A stretch of 64,000 nucleotides of DNA from Microbacterium sp. M28. Lineage in GTDB: Bacteria; Actinomycetota; Actinomycetes; Actinomycetales; Microbacteriaceae. This document shows positions 24,975 through 34,068 of this stretch, piece by piece; the first letter of the stretch is position 1, and each line of letters starts with the position of its first letter. The position numbers were made by a program, and so were the translations under genes. The notes beneath the pieces are model-generated. The model was not told the origin of the DNA. It saw only the letters and a list, made by a program, of their open reading frames with translations, and ran no database searches. The stretch covers positions 2,852,001-2,916,000 of the forward strand of contig NZ_CP107546.1 in assembly GCF_025836995.1 (NCBI RefSeq). Direction: 5' to 3'.

Positions 24975-26233
24975 GCGAGCACCTTCTGCAGGGCGATGGG
25001 CAGCTGGTCGAGTGCGGCGACCGTCACGACGTCCGCGTCGCCGATCCGACGCAGCGTCGGGTTCTCGACCGTCAGGTCGACGACGATCGCCAGCGCACGG
25101 GCACCGAACGGGACGCGCGAGCACGCCGCGCGCAGGTCTTCGCTGCGGGTCTTGGAGCCGGTGACGAGCACGACGAAGCTCGCGAGTGCCATGGTTGCGG
25201 CGAGAACGCCCGCGAGTTCGGTGATGCCGCCGTCCTTGGGCTTGGACGGTTCGACGGTCGAGAGGGAGTCGAGCAGCCGCTTGCCGGTTCCCGCAGGGAG
25301 GTCCCGGCCCTGCACGCGCAGGTCGACGCGCTGCGAGTCGCGCAGCGCCCGCAGGCCGATGGAACCCGCCATCGAGATGGCGCGCTCGAACTCCTCGTCC
25401 TCGGCGTACTCCGCGGTGTTGCGGGAGAGGCCGATCACGAAGTGCGAGCGGCGCGTCTCCTCGAACTGGCGCACCATCATGACGCCGGTGCGGGCCGTCG
25501 AACGCCAGTGCACGTGCCGCAGGTCGTCGCCCGGCTGGTACTCCAGCAGGGCGTGGAAGGACACGTCGTCGCGGGAGAGATCGGCCGCAGGCATCCCCTC
25601 GAGATCGCGGAGGAAGCCGAGCGACTGCCCGTCGAAGAGCACCGTCTTCGGGTGCACGTACAGATCGACCGGCTGGTCGCGGCGATGCGCGCGCTCGAAC
25701 AGACCCAGCGGGTCGCCGCGGACGACACTGACCGGCCCGACCTTGACAACGCTGCGCTTCTGCGTCGGGATCGCGAACAGCTCCTCCGCCTGCTCCCCCG
25801 GCGCGAGGCGCTGGATGCCGAACTCGCCGCGTCCCGACCCGACCGGGAGGACGACGCGGGAGGGGAGGATGGCGCGTTCGCTGTTGTTCCTGAGGGTCAG
25901 GGCACCGACGGCACGCTCACCGACGACCACTCTCGTTCGGGCCAGGTCGAGCGCCACGTCGTACTCCGTGCGTCCGATCAGGAAGAGGGCGCACACCACG
26001 ACCGTGACCGCGATGATCACCGCGGCGACGGCGAGCTCCCACCATCCGAGCGACTGCCCGACGATCCAGAGCCCCAGCGCGAGGCCGATCAGGACCCAGG
26101 CGAGCGGACGGATGGCGGACAGGATCAGTCGGAGACGCGCCCAGACGCGGGCGCCGACGAGCGCCGCGACATCCCGCCAGCCGGCGTCGCGTGCGGTCGC
26201 CGCGAGCGCGACAGGGGGTGCCTCCGACGTCAT
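24971..26233 (-). CDS. DUF58 domain membrane protein
   Basis: This 420-residue protein has two membrane helices (residues ~40-85, WVLIGLALGLWIVGQSLGWW...VTVVVCALFLIG), an extracytoplasmic-type beta segment (VVVGERAVGALTLRNNSERA) and the DUF58 core (FLRDLEGMPAADLSRDDVSFHALLEYQPGDDLRHVHW..TARTG). The C-terminal vWA-like part (FVIGLSRN..., ALRDSQRVDL) follows. It is the usual partner of MoxR ATPases. It starts with a one-base overlap on the moxR stop and ends in an ATGA overlap with the transglutaminase-like gene. Probable role: assembly or maturation of a membrane or cell-wall complex. Confidence 0.85.
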   Translation of the reverse strand: MTSEAPPVALAATARDAGWRDVAALVGARVWARLRLILSAIRPLAWVLIGLALGLWIVGQSLGWWELAVAAVIIAVTVVVCALFLIGRTEYDVALDLARTRVVVGERAVGALTLRNNSERAILPSRVVLPVGSGRGEFGIQRLAPGEQAEELFAIPTQKRSVVKVGPVSVVRGDPLGLFERAHRRDQPVDLYVHPKTVLFDGQSLGFLRDLEGMPAADLSRDDVSFHALLEYQPGDDLRHVHWRSTARTGVMMVRQFEETRRSHFVIGLSRNTAEYAEDEEFERAISMAGSIGLRALRDSQRVDLRVQGRDLPAGTGKRLLDSLSTVEPSKPKDGGITELAGVLAATMALASFVVLVTGSKTRSEDLRAACSRVPFGARALAIVVDLTVENPTLRRIGDADVVTVAALDQLPIALQKVLA

Positions 26234-27204
26234 CACGCCGCCGTTCGCGCCTGCGGCGCTGCGACGGTCTCGAGCGCGCGGGTGATCACGGCGTCGCCGG
26301 TCGTGCCCGCGAACTCGGCCTCGGCATCCAGCAGCAGGCGGTGCTGCCAGACGGCGTGCGCGAGCTCCTTGATGTCGTCGGGGAGCACGTAGTGGCGGCC
26401 GTGGGCCGCGGCCCACACCTTCGCGATGCGCACCATGGCGATCGCACCGCGCACGGAGACGCCCAGCCGGATGCTGTTGTCGGCGCGCGTCGCCTCGGTG
26501 AGCTCGGCGACGTAGCGCAGCACGGCCGGCTCGACGTGAGCCGTCGCGGCGAGATCCGCCATGTCGGCCACGGCGCTGGTCGTGATGATCGCCGACAGGC
26601 TCGCGGACGGGTTGCGGTCGGATGCCCCGGCCAGGATGCTCTCGGTGACGGCGAGATCGGGATAGCCGATCGACGTCTTGATGAGGAAGCGGTCCAGCTG
26701 CGCCTCGGGGAGCTTGTACGTGCCGGCCTGCTCGACGGGGTTCTGGGTCGCGATCACGAGGAACGGTCGCCCCGCCTCGTGCGTGACGCCGTCGACCGTG
26801 ACGCGCGACTCCTCCATGACCTCGAGAAGCGCGGACTGCGTCTTCGGCGAGGCGCGGTTGATCTCGTCCGCGAGCACGATCGAGGCGAAGATCGGGCCCT
26901 TGTGGAACTCGAAGCGGTGCGCCTGCTGGTCGTAGATCGTGACGCCCGTGACGTCGGAGGGCAGCAGATCGGGCGTGAACTGGATGCGCGCGCTGGTGCC
27001 CTGGACCGTCGCGGCGAGCGCCTTGGCGAGGCTGGTCTTGCCCGTTCCCGGGGCATCCTCGAGGAGCACATGGCCCTCGGCCAGCATCGACGCGAGCACG
27101 AGGCTCACGATCTCGCGCTTGCCCTGCAGCGCCTTGTCGATGTTGTCGACGAGGCGGTGGAAGGTGCCCTGGAACCAGGCCGCCTGTTCGGGGGTCATCG
27201 TCAT
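26233..27204 (-). CDS. MoxR-family AAA+ ATPase
   Basis: This is a 323-residue chaperone-like AAA+ ATPase. Motifs in order: Walker A APGTGKTSLAKA (~56-65), FTPDLLPSDVTG, Walker B VLADEINRASPKTQ, sensor-1 ATQNPVEQ, GTYKLPEAQLDRFL (Arg finger region), and the lid helices with SVRGA. Start: ATG at 27204; a second ATG lies two codons later. The longer extension to 27318 reads into the preceding gene's shadow. It follows the giant Ig/FN3 gene by 47 bases and pairs with DUF58. MoxR proteins remodel partner complexes; here the likely clients are the surface/secretion proteins of the same operon. Confidence 0.92.
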   Translation of the reverse strand: MTMTPEQAAWFQGTFHRLVDNIDKALQGKREIVSLVLASMLAEGHVLLEDAPGTGKTSLAKALAATVQGTSARIQFTPDLLPSDVTGVTIYDQQAHRFEFHKGPIFASIVLADEINRASPKTQSALLEVMEESRVTVDGVTHEAGRPFLVIATQNPVEQAGTYKLPEAQLDRFLIKTSIGYPDLAVTESILAGASDRNPSASLSAIITTSAVADMADLAATAHVEPAVLRYVAELTEATRADNSIRLGVSVRGAIAMVRIAKVWAAAHGRHYVLPDDIKELAHAVWQHRLLLDAEAEFAGTTGDAVITRALETVAAPQARTAA

Positions 27205-27251
27205 GTCTGTGTATGTCTTTCTCTCGACTCGAAATGTCTGACGGCGCGCGG

Positions 27252-30200
27252 CTACGGTCTCGGCCAGAAGTGCTTCTGCGTGTCGACGCCGCCACCCCAG
27301 CCCAGGATGTCGACCCACACATCCTGCCCATCACGGCCGGTCCAGCAGCCGATCTGCTGGGCCCCGTTTCCGTTGAAGTTCACGCGATAGTTGTAGTTGC
27401 TCACGCCGCCGGGATACATGCTGGAGTAGCACCTGACGTCGTAGGCGCCGATATTCAGGTTCTCGAAGTTCACGACGAACTGACGGCACCCGTTCACACA
27501 GCTGCCGGCAGCGGCGCCCTGTGTGACCCACACCTTGGGCTGCGGCGGGGCGCTGGTGGACCGCGACGCGGTGCCATCGCCGGACCAGCCGGCCGCGTTG
27601 TGCACCTGGACACGGATCGAGTGTGTCTGGTTGTACCCGTTACCGACTGTCGTCGAGCCATTCACGGCAACCGGCTGCCAGCCGCCGCCGTTCACGCTGA
27701 CGCGCGCTTGATCGAGAGCGGCACCATTGTTGCCGTTCCCGCTCCACGAGAACGTGATCGATTGACCATTGTTCGTCGCGGACACATTCGGTCTGGGCGG
27801 GATGCCATACGGCGTCACGGCATTCGATGCCGCCGAGCCGTCAGAGATGTACTGCTTGCCGTCGACCGTCGCGACCGCGCGGACGCTCACCGAGTACGAC
27901 GTGCCGTTGTTGAGCCCCGAGATGGTCTTACCGTCCCAGTTGCTCTGCCAGCCGCCGCCCTTGTTGAGGTTGAACTGGTAGCTCGTCTCGCCGGTCGATG
28001 CACCGTTGAGCTGCGACTGAGAGAGCTGGTAACCCGAGAGAGTGACCCTCCCGTCGCCAGCATCCGCGGATGGGCGGGGCGGGGTGGCGGGCTTGATCAC
28101 GCCACGACGTGGTTCGGACGCCGGGCTGTTCGCACCCCAGCCCGCCTTGTTCTCGGCCCGCACCCTGTAGGTGTACGCGGTCGTCGACGTGTCGACGACC
28201 ACGGCCTGCGAAGTCTTGCCTGCACCGACCGCGATCGTGTTGACGACGCTCGAACCCTGCATCACGTCGAGCTGGTATCCGTCGATCGAGTCGCCGTTGT
28301 CGTTCGGCGGGTTCCAGACGACGTTCATCTGGGCGCGGTCGCCGACCGGCGCCATTTCAGAGGTCGTCGGCGCGGCGGGCGCCAGCGGGGGCCCTGCCGG
28401 AACCTCCGGCAGGGAGCTTCCGCTCCAGCTCGACGGCTCGGGGGCGAGATTGTGCGCCTGGACACGCACCGTGTACGACGATCCGTTCTCCAGACCCGTC
28501 CACGTATAGCTGTTGCCGGTGATGTTGGTCTTCTGCCCGGCGCCCACGCCGCCGGAGAGCTCCAGCGTGTAGTACTGCACCGGGGATCCGGGCGTCGTCG
28601 GGGTCTCCCAATCGATCTTCAGCTGCTTGTCGCCGAAGGTCAGGGTGGGAGCCGCCGGTGTGTCCGGCCGTGCGTCGGGGCGCGCCTCTGCGGACGACGG
28701 CGATGCCTCGGACTCGCCCACGCGGTTCGTGGCCGTCACCTGGAAGAGGTACTTGACGTTGTTCGTCAGCCCGTCCAGGGTGCACGTCGTCGACGAGCAC
28801 TGCTTGGTGTAGGAGTCGCCCTGCACCGAGCGCACCGTGTATCCGGTGATCTGCGCGCCGTTGTTCGCCGGCGGCGACCACGACAGCACGACCGTGCGGT
28901 CCTGAACGCTCGACACCGTGGGGACACCGGGAGCATCCGGCTTGCCCTGCACGGTGAGGACGATCTGTCCGTCGACCTCGCGATCCGGATCCTCCGTGAT
29001 GTCGCCGATCCGGTATCGGATCACGAGACTGCCGACGAACTTCGCGTCCGGCGTCACCTCGACCTGGTCGCCCACGACCTTCGCCGTTCCCGATCCGCTC
29101 TCCGTCTGGACGGAGAGCAGCTTCAGGTCGCCCTCGCCCGCGAACGGGTTGAAGTCGTTCTGGAGTACGGGGACCGTGATGGTCTCGCCCTGGTTCGACT
29201 CGGGGAACGTGTCGGTGTTCGCCGTCGGCAGCTCCCGCGTGGATGCGGTGACCCGGACGTTGACGGCACCCTCGATGGGGTCCGTCTCGCCGTCGGAGAT
29301 CCGGACGGTCAGCGTCGCCGCCGTGCCCTTCGGCGTGTTCGACGAGGCCTCCACGAGCAGCTTCGACCCGTCGATGCGCGCGCTCAGTCCGTCGGTGGTG
29401 CCGCTGACGTACGCGAAGGTGTGCTTGTCCTTGGGGTCGGGGTCGTCAGTGAGCTCGGCGAGATCGATCTCGGCCGCCTTCTCGCCCGGAGCGACGTTCA
29501 TCTCACCGCGCAGGAACGTCGGCTGCTGGTTGTCCGGCGGAAGCACCGTGATCGGAATCGAGAGCGTCGCCTTGCGCCCCTCGGGGTCATCGGGGCCTGT
29601 ACCGTCCGTGACCTCGAAGTTCAGGGCGTCCGCGCCGAAGTACCCCTGCGCTGAGGTGTAGACCAGCGTGCGCTCGTCCTGGATCAGGTCGTCGCCGTTG
29701 GCGTGCGCCGCGGCGACCTTCTCCGCCTCGGTGATCACGACCGATCCGCCGCCGGCGACCGTGACGTAGTCGTCGAGCGGGACGACGACGGTCTCGCCGC
29801 TGACCACTTCGATGGACTTCGTGGAGTCCACGACCGGTCGCAGATCGCTCAGCGCCGGGACGAAGATGAACGCCGAGTTCGCCTGTTCGTCGCGGTCGGT
29901 GATCGTGTACCGGATCAGCTGACGCTCGTCGCCGACCGTGACACGGACCTTGCCGTTCTCGAGCACGCGACCGCCGGTCTCGGCCGTCAGCTCCAGCGAA
30001 TCGGTGGTTCCGTCCGGGTCCTCGTCGTTCGCGAGCACTTCGACGTCGACCGTCAACTCGTCCTTGACGTCCTCCGACTTCACCCGGTCGTCCCGCGCGA
30101 CGGGAAAGAGCAGCGGGACATCCTCGTCGACGGTGATCTGCAGCACCGCCTTAGCCTCGGCTCCGCGCTCATCGACGATCGTGTACTGCAACGATGTCTC

Positions 30201-33200
30201 GACCGCGCGGTCCGGCGCCTGCACCAGGACGCGGTCACCCGAGACCCGTGCGTCGAGGCCGTCGACGCCCGTGGGCAGTGTGATGCCGCCGTCCACGAGC
30301 ACGACCTCATCGCCCTCCGGGTCGGAGTCATTCGCCAGGACCGGCACCGCGACCTCGCGGCCGGGGCGTACGACCACGGCATCCTTCACCGCGTAAGGCG
30401 ACTGATTCGACTGCTCCCCAGGGGCGATGCCGACGCGCACGGTGGCCAGGCCCTCCTTGCCGAGGTTGTCGCGGACCTTGTAGGTGAACGCGTCCACTCC
30501 GGTGGAGTCCTCGTACGCCTCGTAGACGAGATAGTTCTGTTCGACCGTGACGCGGCCCTTCTTCGGGTTCGAGTCGAGCCCGAGGAGTTCGACCGAGTCG
30601 CCGTCGGCATCGATGCCGTCCAACGGGATCGCGATGTTCGCGGTCGAACCGCTGATCGTGCGGGCGGTCACATCGCGCGGCCGCGGTGCGGCGTTCTTCT
30701 CCTCGTCGACCGCGAGGATCTGGATGGTGATGTATCCGGCGTCGATCTGGCCGTTCTCGTCCACCGCGTTGTACGTCGCGTAGACGGTCTTCGCCTCAGG
30801 GCCGGCGCGGAAGCGGACGGTGTCCTGCGAGACGAACGCCTCGCCGTCCTCCGGCTCGATGAACGGCTCGATCAGCTCGGGCTCGACGTGCATCGCAAGG
30901 TCGTTGGGATGCGTGTCGTTGTCCAGCACGGGGATGCTGACCACGTCGCCGGCACGGACCACGGCCGTGTCGTCGTTGGCGATCGGGGGAAGGAGCTTGT
31001 CCGGCGCCGGGATCGGGATGACCACGACATCACCCTCGGCGGATTTCGTGCCGTTGGAGATCCGGTATGAGATGCGCACCTGTTCGTCGAGCGACCCCTG
31101 ATCGCCGATGCGCAGGGTCTCGTGGTTGAGCACCGACACCGAGACGCCGCTGCCGGGTTCGACCGTCACGGACTGCACCACGAGCATGCCGCCGCCGGGG
31201 TCGGTGTCGTTGTTCAGCACGCCGACCAGGACCTCGCCGCCTGTGGGCAGCAGGGCGACGTCGCGGACGGCGATGGGAGCGAGATCCTCGTCTGTGCCCT
31301 CCTCGACGTCGATGCGCACGAGCCCCGTCGCCGACGGCACGCCGGCCGTCACGAAGTACTGGACGTAGTACACGCCGGGCTTCTGGGACACGAAGGTGAA
31401 CGTCTTGTTGGGGTAGTCGGGTGCGATCGTCGCATCGGCGAGGGTGTCGACGCGGTTCAGCCGCAGCGGCTCACGGCTGGAACTCGTGTCGTTCGCGAGC
31501 GGGGCGACCGTGACCTGCTGACCGACTTTGGTGACGACGTGGTCGGCGTTCGTCTTCGGCAGGGTCGACCCGACGGGTCGGACATCCACCTGGATGACGC
31601 CGTTGGCGAGTTCACCCGAGCCATCGGCGACGACGACCTGGATCTCCACGCGGCCGGGCGGGCTCGCGATTGCGCGATACGTCACCTGGCCGTCGGTCGT
31701 GAAGTCCACTTCGTCGCCCGGTGCCGCCGAGACGTCCTTGAGGTAGACGTCGTCGCCGTCGGGGTCGATCCAGTCGGGCAGTACGTTGTAGGACACCGTG
31801 CCGCCGGCCTCGACCGCGAAGGAGCTCTTGCGCTTCGGCTCCGGTGCCGCGTTCGTGCTCCAGTCGCGCACCGCGACCGTCACCATCCCGGTGTCCTTGC
31901 CACCGCGACCATCGTCGATCTCGTACTCGAAGCCCACCGAACCGGATGCGTCCTCCGGCACCGCGATCTGCAGGGCGCTGCCGTTGTTGATCGGCTGCAC
32001 CTCACCGATCGAGGGCTGATTGCCCTTCAGCGCGGCCACCAGCACATCACCGTCGGCATCCGTGTCGTTGTCGAGGACGGGCAGGAAAGTGGTGCCGCCT
32101 GGCCGCACGCCGAGCGAATCGTCGACGGCGATCGGGGCGGTGTTCTGCTGGCTGCGCTCGGGGAGCGAGGTCTCCACGGTCTCCTCCGTGGTGTCCTCCT
32201 CCTCCTGCGTCTCTCCCTCGGGGGGCGTGAGGTCGTTCCAGTTGTCGACCTGCTGCAGGCTGTCCGTCGCGATCCAGGCCGCACCGCCGACCACATCGTT
32301 GAGCACGATGACGTCGCGGTTCACGCGGAAGGTCAGGTTCGCGGTCGGCTTCACGTCCGGGATGGGCGCCTTCAGATCGGAGGACTCCCCCGCGCAGTCG
32401 CGGACGAACAGTCCCGAACCGCTCCAGGCGCCGTACGAGCAGCCGAGCACGGACACGGGCGCCGAGGGCGAGCCCTCCGAGCCGGAGCCGACAGATTCGA
32501 CCTCGCCGCCATCGAGCGGAATACGCAGCAGGTCGGTCGCCGTCGCGACCGTCACCGCTTCGGTGCCCTGCGATGCCTGCTGCAGAACGGCGGTGTCGGC
32601 ATCCGCGATCTCGGTGCGGAAGCCGCCGGGTGTCATCACGACGCCTTGCTCGGGGTCGAGCACGACCGGGACGTCACCGACGGCCGTGATGGTCGGCGTG
32701 CTGTCCTTCTTGAGCCCTTCGACGGAGGCTTCAGTGGGCTCCTCGGGGTCGCCCTGTGGAGTGACTCCGATCGTGTAGACCGCCGACTTCTCCGGCGAGA
32801 CCGCGTACACCGTGCCGTCGACACCGACGGTGACCGCTGCGCCCTTGCCGAGTTCGAGGAGCGGATCGCTGCCCGCGAACTTGAAGCCGGACAGTCGGCT
32901 CGCCTGCCGTACCCAGAGGCTGCCCGATTGCCCCTCGAGAATCGCTGCGGTGTCCTCGCCCAGCGCGATCTGCGCACCCCCGGGGATGGCGGTGGGATCG
33001 CCGAGCGCGACGCGGGCCGGATCGACGGAGGTGACGGTCGACTCGTCGCGGTTCACGACGAGGACGGTCGACTCGTCCTGGAGGATGTCGAAGTCCTCGC
33101 CTGTCGTCCGCAGCCCGCCGTCGAGCACCGTCGACTCGTTGTTGAAGTGCCCCACCATCAGGCTCGACGACTTCGTGATCCACACGCCGCCGTCGTTGAG

Positions 33201-33329
33201 GTCGACTTCGGTCGTGGGCTTGCCGTCGTAGGCGAGTGCGAGGGTCGTGATCGTCACGACGCCGGCGGTGACAGCCGCCGCGGACGCGAGCGCCTTAGGC
33301 CGCGCTCGGACCCAGCTCAGAGCCTTCAT
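27252..33329 (-). CDS. Giant Ig-like/FN3 tandem-repeat surface protein
   Basis: This 2025-residue protein heads the T7SS accessory operon. An N-terminal signal-anchor helix (residues ~13-33) is followed by a ~350-residue beta-propeller-like region. At least seven cadherin-like Ig modules with the VL.ND.D..GD signature follow (about residues 426, 610, 706, 803, 1000, 1100 and 1393), then about five FN3 modules from ~1465 to ~1930 (e.g. VVLSWSPPANNG, NVVWNPPNDNG), and a ~100-residue C-terminal domain with four Cys. No LPXTG-type motif. Start: ATG at 33329 with GGGGGG upstream. It is likely a long membrane-tethered fibre bridging membrane and cell wall for the secretion system. The promoter at 33407-33457 matches that of the WXG100 operon. 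Confidence 0.85.
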   Translation of the reverse strand: MKALSWVRARPKALASAAAVTAGVVTITTLALAYDGKPTTEVDLNDGGVWITKSSSLMVGHFNNESTVLDGGLRTTGEDFDILQDESTVLVVNRDESTVTSVDPARVALGDPTAIPGGAQIALGEDTAAILEGQSGSLWVRQASRLSGFKFAGSDPLLELGKGAAVTVGVDGTVYAVSPEKSAVYTIGVTPQGDPEEPTEASVEGLKKDSTPTITAVGDVPVVLDPEQGVVMTPGGFRTEIADADTAVLQQASQGTEAVTVATATDLLRIPLDGGEVESVGSGSEGSPSAPVSVLGCSYGAWSGSGLFVRDCAGESSDLKAPIPDVKPTANLTFRVNRDVIVLNDVVGGAAWIATDSLQQVDNWNDLTPPEGETQEEEDTTEETVETSLPERSQQNTAPIAVDDSLGVRPGGTTFLPVLDNDTDADGDVLVAALKGNQPSIGEVQPINNGSALQIAVPEDASGSVGFEYEIDDGRGGKDTGMVTVAVRDWSTNAAPEPKRKSSFAVEAGGTVSYNVLPDWIDPDGDDVYLKDVSAAPGDEVDFTTDGQVTYRAIASPPGRVEIQVVVADGSGELANGVIQVDVRPVGSTLPKTNADHVVTKVGQQVTVAPLANDTSSSREPLRLNRVDTLADATIAPDYPNKTFTFVSQKPGVYYVQYFVTAGVPSATGLVRIDVEEGTDEDLAPIAVRDVALLPTGGEVLVGVLNNDTDPGGGMLVVQSVTVEPGSGVSVSVLNHETLRIGDQGSLDEQVRISYRISNGTKSAEGDVVVIPIPAPDKLLPPIANDDTAVVRAGDVVSIPVLDNDTHPNDLAMHVEPELIEPFIEPEDGEAFVSQDTVRFRAGPEAKTVYATYNAVDENGQIDAGYITIQILAVDEEKNAAPRPRDVTARTISGSTANIAIPLDGIDADGDSVELLGLDSNPKKGRVTVEQNYLVYEAYEDSTGVDAFTYKVRDNLGKEGLATVRVGIAPGEQSNQSPYAVKDAVVVRPGREVAVPVLANDSDPEGDEVVLVDGGITLPTGVDGLDARVSGDRVLVQAPDRAVETSLQYTIVDERGAEAKAVLQITVDEDVPLLFPVARDDRVKSEDVKDELTVDVEVLANDEDPDGTTDSLELTAETGGRVLENGKVRVTVGDERQLIRYTITDRDEQANSAFIFVPALSDLRPVVDSTKSIEVVSGETVVVPLDDYVTVAGGGSVVITEAEKVAAAHANGDDLIQDERTLVYTSAQGYFGADALNFEVTDGTGPDDPEGRKATLSIPITVLPPDNQQPTFLRGEMNVAPGEKAAEIDLAELTDDPDPKDKHTFAYVSGTTDGLSARIDGSKLLVEASSNTPKGTAATLTVRISDGETDPIEGAVNVRVTASTRELPTANTDTFPESNQGETITVPVLQNDFNPFAGEGDLKLLSVQTESGSGTAKVVGDQVEVTPDAKFVGSLVIRYRIGDITEDPDREVDGQIVLTVQGKPDAPGVPTVSSVQDRTVVLSWSPPANNGAQITGYTVRSVQGDSYTKQCSSTTCTLDGLTNNVKYLFQVTATNRVGESEASPSSAEARPDARPDTPAAPTLTFGDKQLKIDWETPTTPGSPVQYYTLELSGGVGAGQKTNITGNSYTWTGLENGSSYTVRVQAHNLAPEPSSWSGSSLPEVPAGPPLAPAAPTTSEMAPVGDRAQMNVVWNPPNDNGDSIDGYQLDVMQGSSVVNTIAVGAGKTSQAVVVDTSTTAYTYRVRAENKAGWGANSPASEPRRGVIKPATPPRPSADAGDGRVTLSGYQLSQSQLNGASTGETSYQFNLNKGGGWQSNWDGKTISGLNNGTSYSVSVRAVATVDGKQYISDGSAASNAVTPYGIPPRPNVSATNNGQSITFSWSGNGNNGAALDQARVSVNGGGWQPVAVNGSTTVGNGYNQTHSIRVQVHNAAGWSGDGTASRSTSAPPQPKVWVTQGAAAGSCVNGCRQFVVNFENLNIGAYDVRCYSSMYPGGVSNYNYRVNFNGNGAQQIGCWTGRDGQDVWVDILGWGGGVDTQKHFWPRP

Positions 33330-33406
33330 TTCCGTTTCCCCCCGGGACAGTATGAGCCGTCGGCCGAACACAGATCATCGTGCGCGCGCAGACGTGAACC
33401 CAGCAC

Positions 33407-33457
33407 ATCCTAACCGGCGAGTCTGGTCGTCATCGATGGGGACCTCTCCCCATCGAT
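33407..33457 (-). promoter_or_regulatory. Operator-promoter of the Ig/FN3-MoxR-kinase operon, matching the WXG100 promoter
   Basis: The palindrome ATGGGGA-CCTC-TCCCCAT (33436-33453; flanking atcgat extends it to 33432-33457) is followed on the minus strand after exactly 21 nt by GTTAGGAT (33414-33407), where TAGGAT is a good -10. The operon ATG is ~78 nt further. Palindrome, spacing and -10 copy the arrangement at 7992-8040. The hairpin also sits directly after the tag stop codon (33459), so it may end that transcript as well. Confidence 0.7.
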
Positions 33458-33458
33458 C

Positions 33459-34028
33459 TCAGGAGGCGCGCCAGCAGCCTTCGACGTGGTCGTCGACCAT
33501 GCCGGCGGACTGCATCAGCGCGTACATGGTCGTCGCGCCGACGAAGCGGAATCCACGCCTGCGCAGCTCTTTGCTCATCGCCGTCGATTCGGCGGTCACC
33601 GCCGGGACATCGGCGAAGCTGCGCGGCCGGAGTCCCGCTGCCGGGGCGAAGGACCACATCAGTTCGTCGAGTTCGTCCTCGCCCATCGCGGAGACCAGCG
33701 CGGCGTTGCCGATGGTGGCGGTGACCTTCGCCCGGTTGCGGATGATGCCGGCGTCCTGCATCAGCCGTTCGACGTCGTCCTCGCCGAACGCCGCGACGGC
33801 GTCCGGGTCGAATCCGGCGAAGACCTCGCGGAACCGCGGGCGCTTGCGGAGGATCGTGATCCAGCTGAGCCCCGCCTGGAACCCCTCGAGCGACATCTTC
33901 TCGAACAGCGCGCGGTCGCCGTGCAGCGGCCGACCCCATTCCTCGTCGTGGTAGCGCTCGTACTCCGCGTCCGCTCCGACCCACGCGCAGCGGACGCGAC
34001 CATCGGAACCGGTGGCGAGGGACGTCAT
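33459..34028 (-). CDS. tag: DNA-3-methyladenine glycosylase I
   Basis: This 189-residue base-excision repair enzyme removes 3-methyladenine from alkylated DNA. Family hallmarks: RCAWVGADAEYERYHDEEWG, LFEKMSLEGFQAGLSWITIL, FAGFDPDAVAAF, MQDAGIIRNRAKV and GFRFVGATTMYALMQSAGMVDDH near the end, with Cys at the N-terminus and H..C at the C-terminus for the zinc site. The length matches the family (~185-195). Start: ATG at 34028; the upstream extension lacks the family pattern. It lies 40 bases after the acyl-CoA oxidase gene on the same strand and may be read from that promoter. Confidence 0.95.
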   Translation of the reverse strand: MTSLATGSDGRVRCAWVGADAEYERYHDEEWGRPLHGDRALFEKMSLEGFQAGLSWITILRKRPRFREVFAGFDPDAVAAFGEDDVERLMQDAGIIRNRAKVTATIGNAALVSAMGEDELDELMWSFAPAAGLRPRSFADVPAVTAESTAMSKELRRRGFRFVGATTMYALMQSAGMVDDHVEGCWRAS

Positions 34029-34068
34029 GCACCCAGCGTATGCCGCCCGTCCGACATCGCTCGCGCGC

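Noticed and set aside
22557..26285. 1242-codon plus-strand frame opposite the transglutaminase and DUF58 genes
   Set aside because: Low-information Arg/Asp/Glu-rich sequence; the minus-strand genes carry family motifs and ATGA overlaps.
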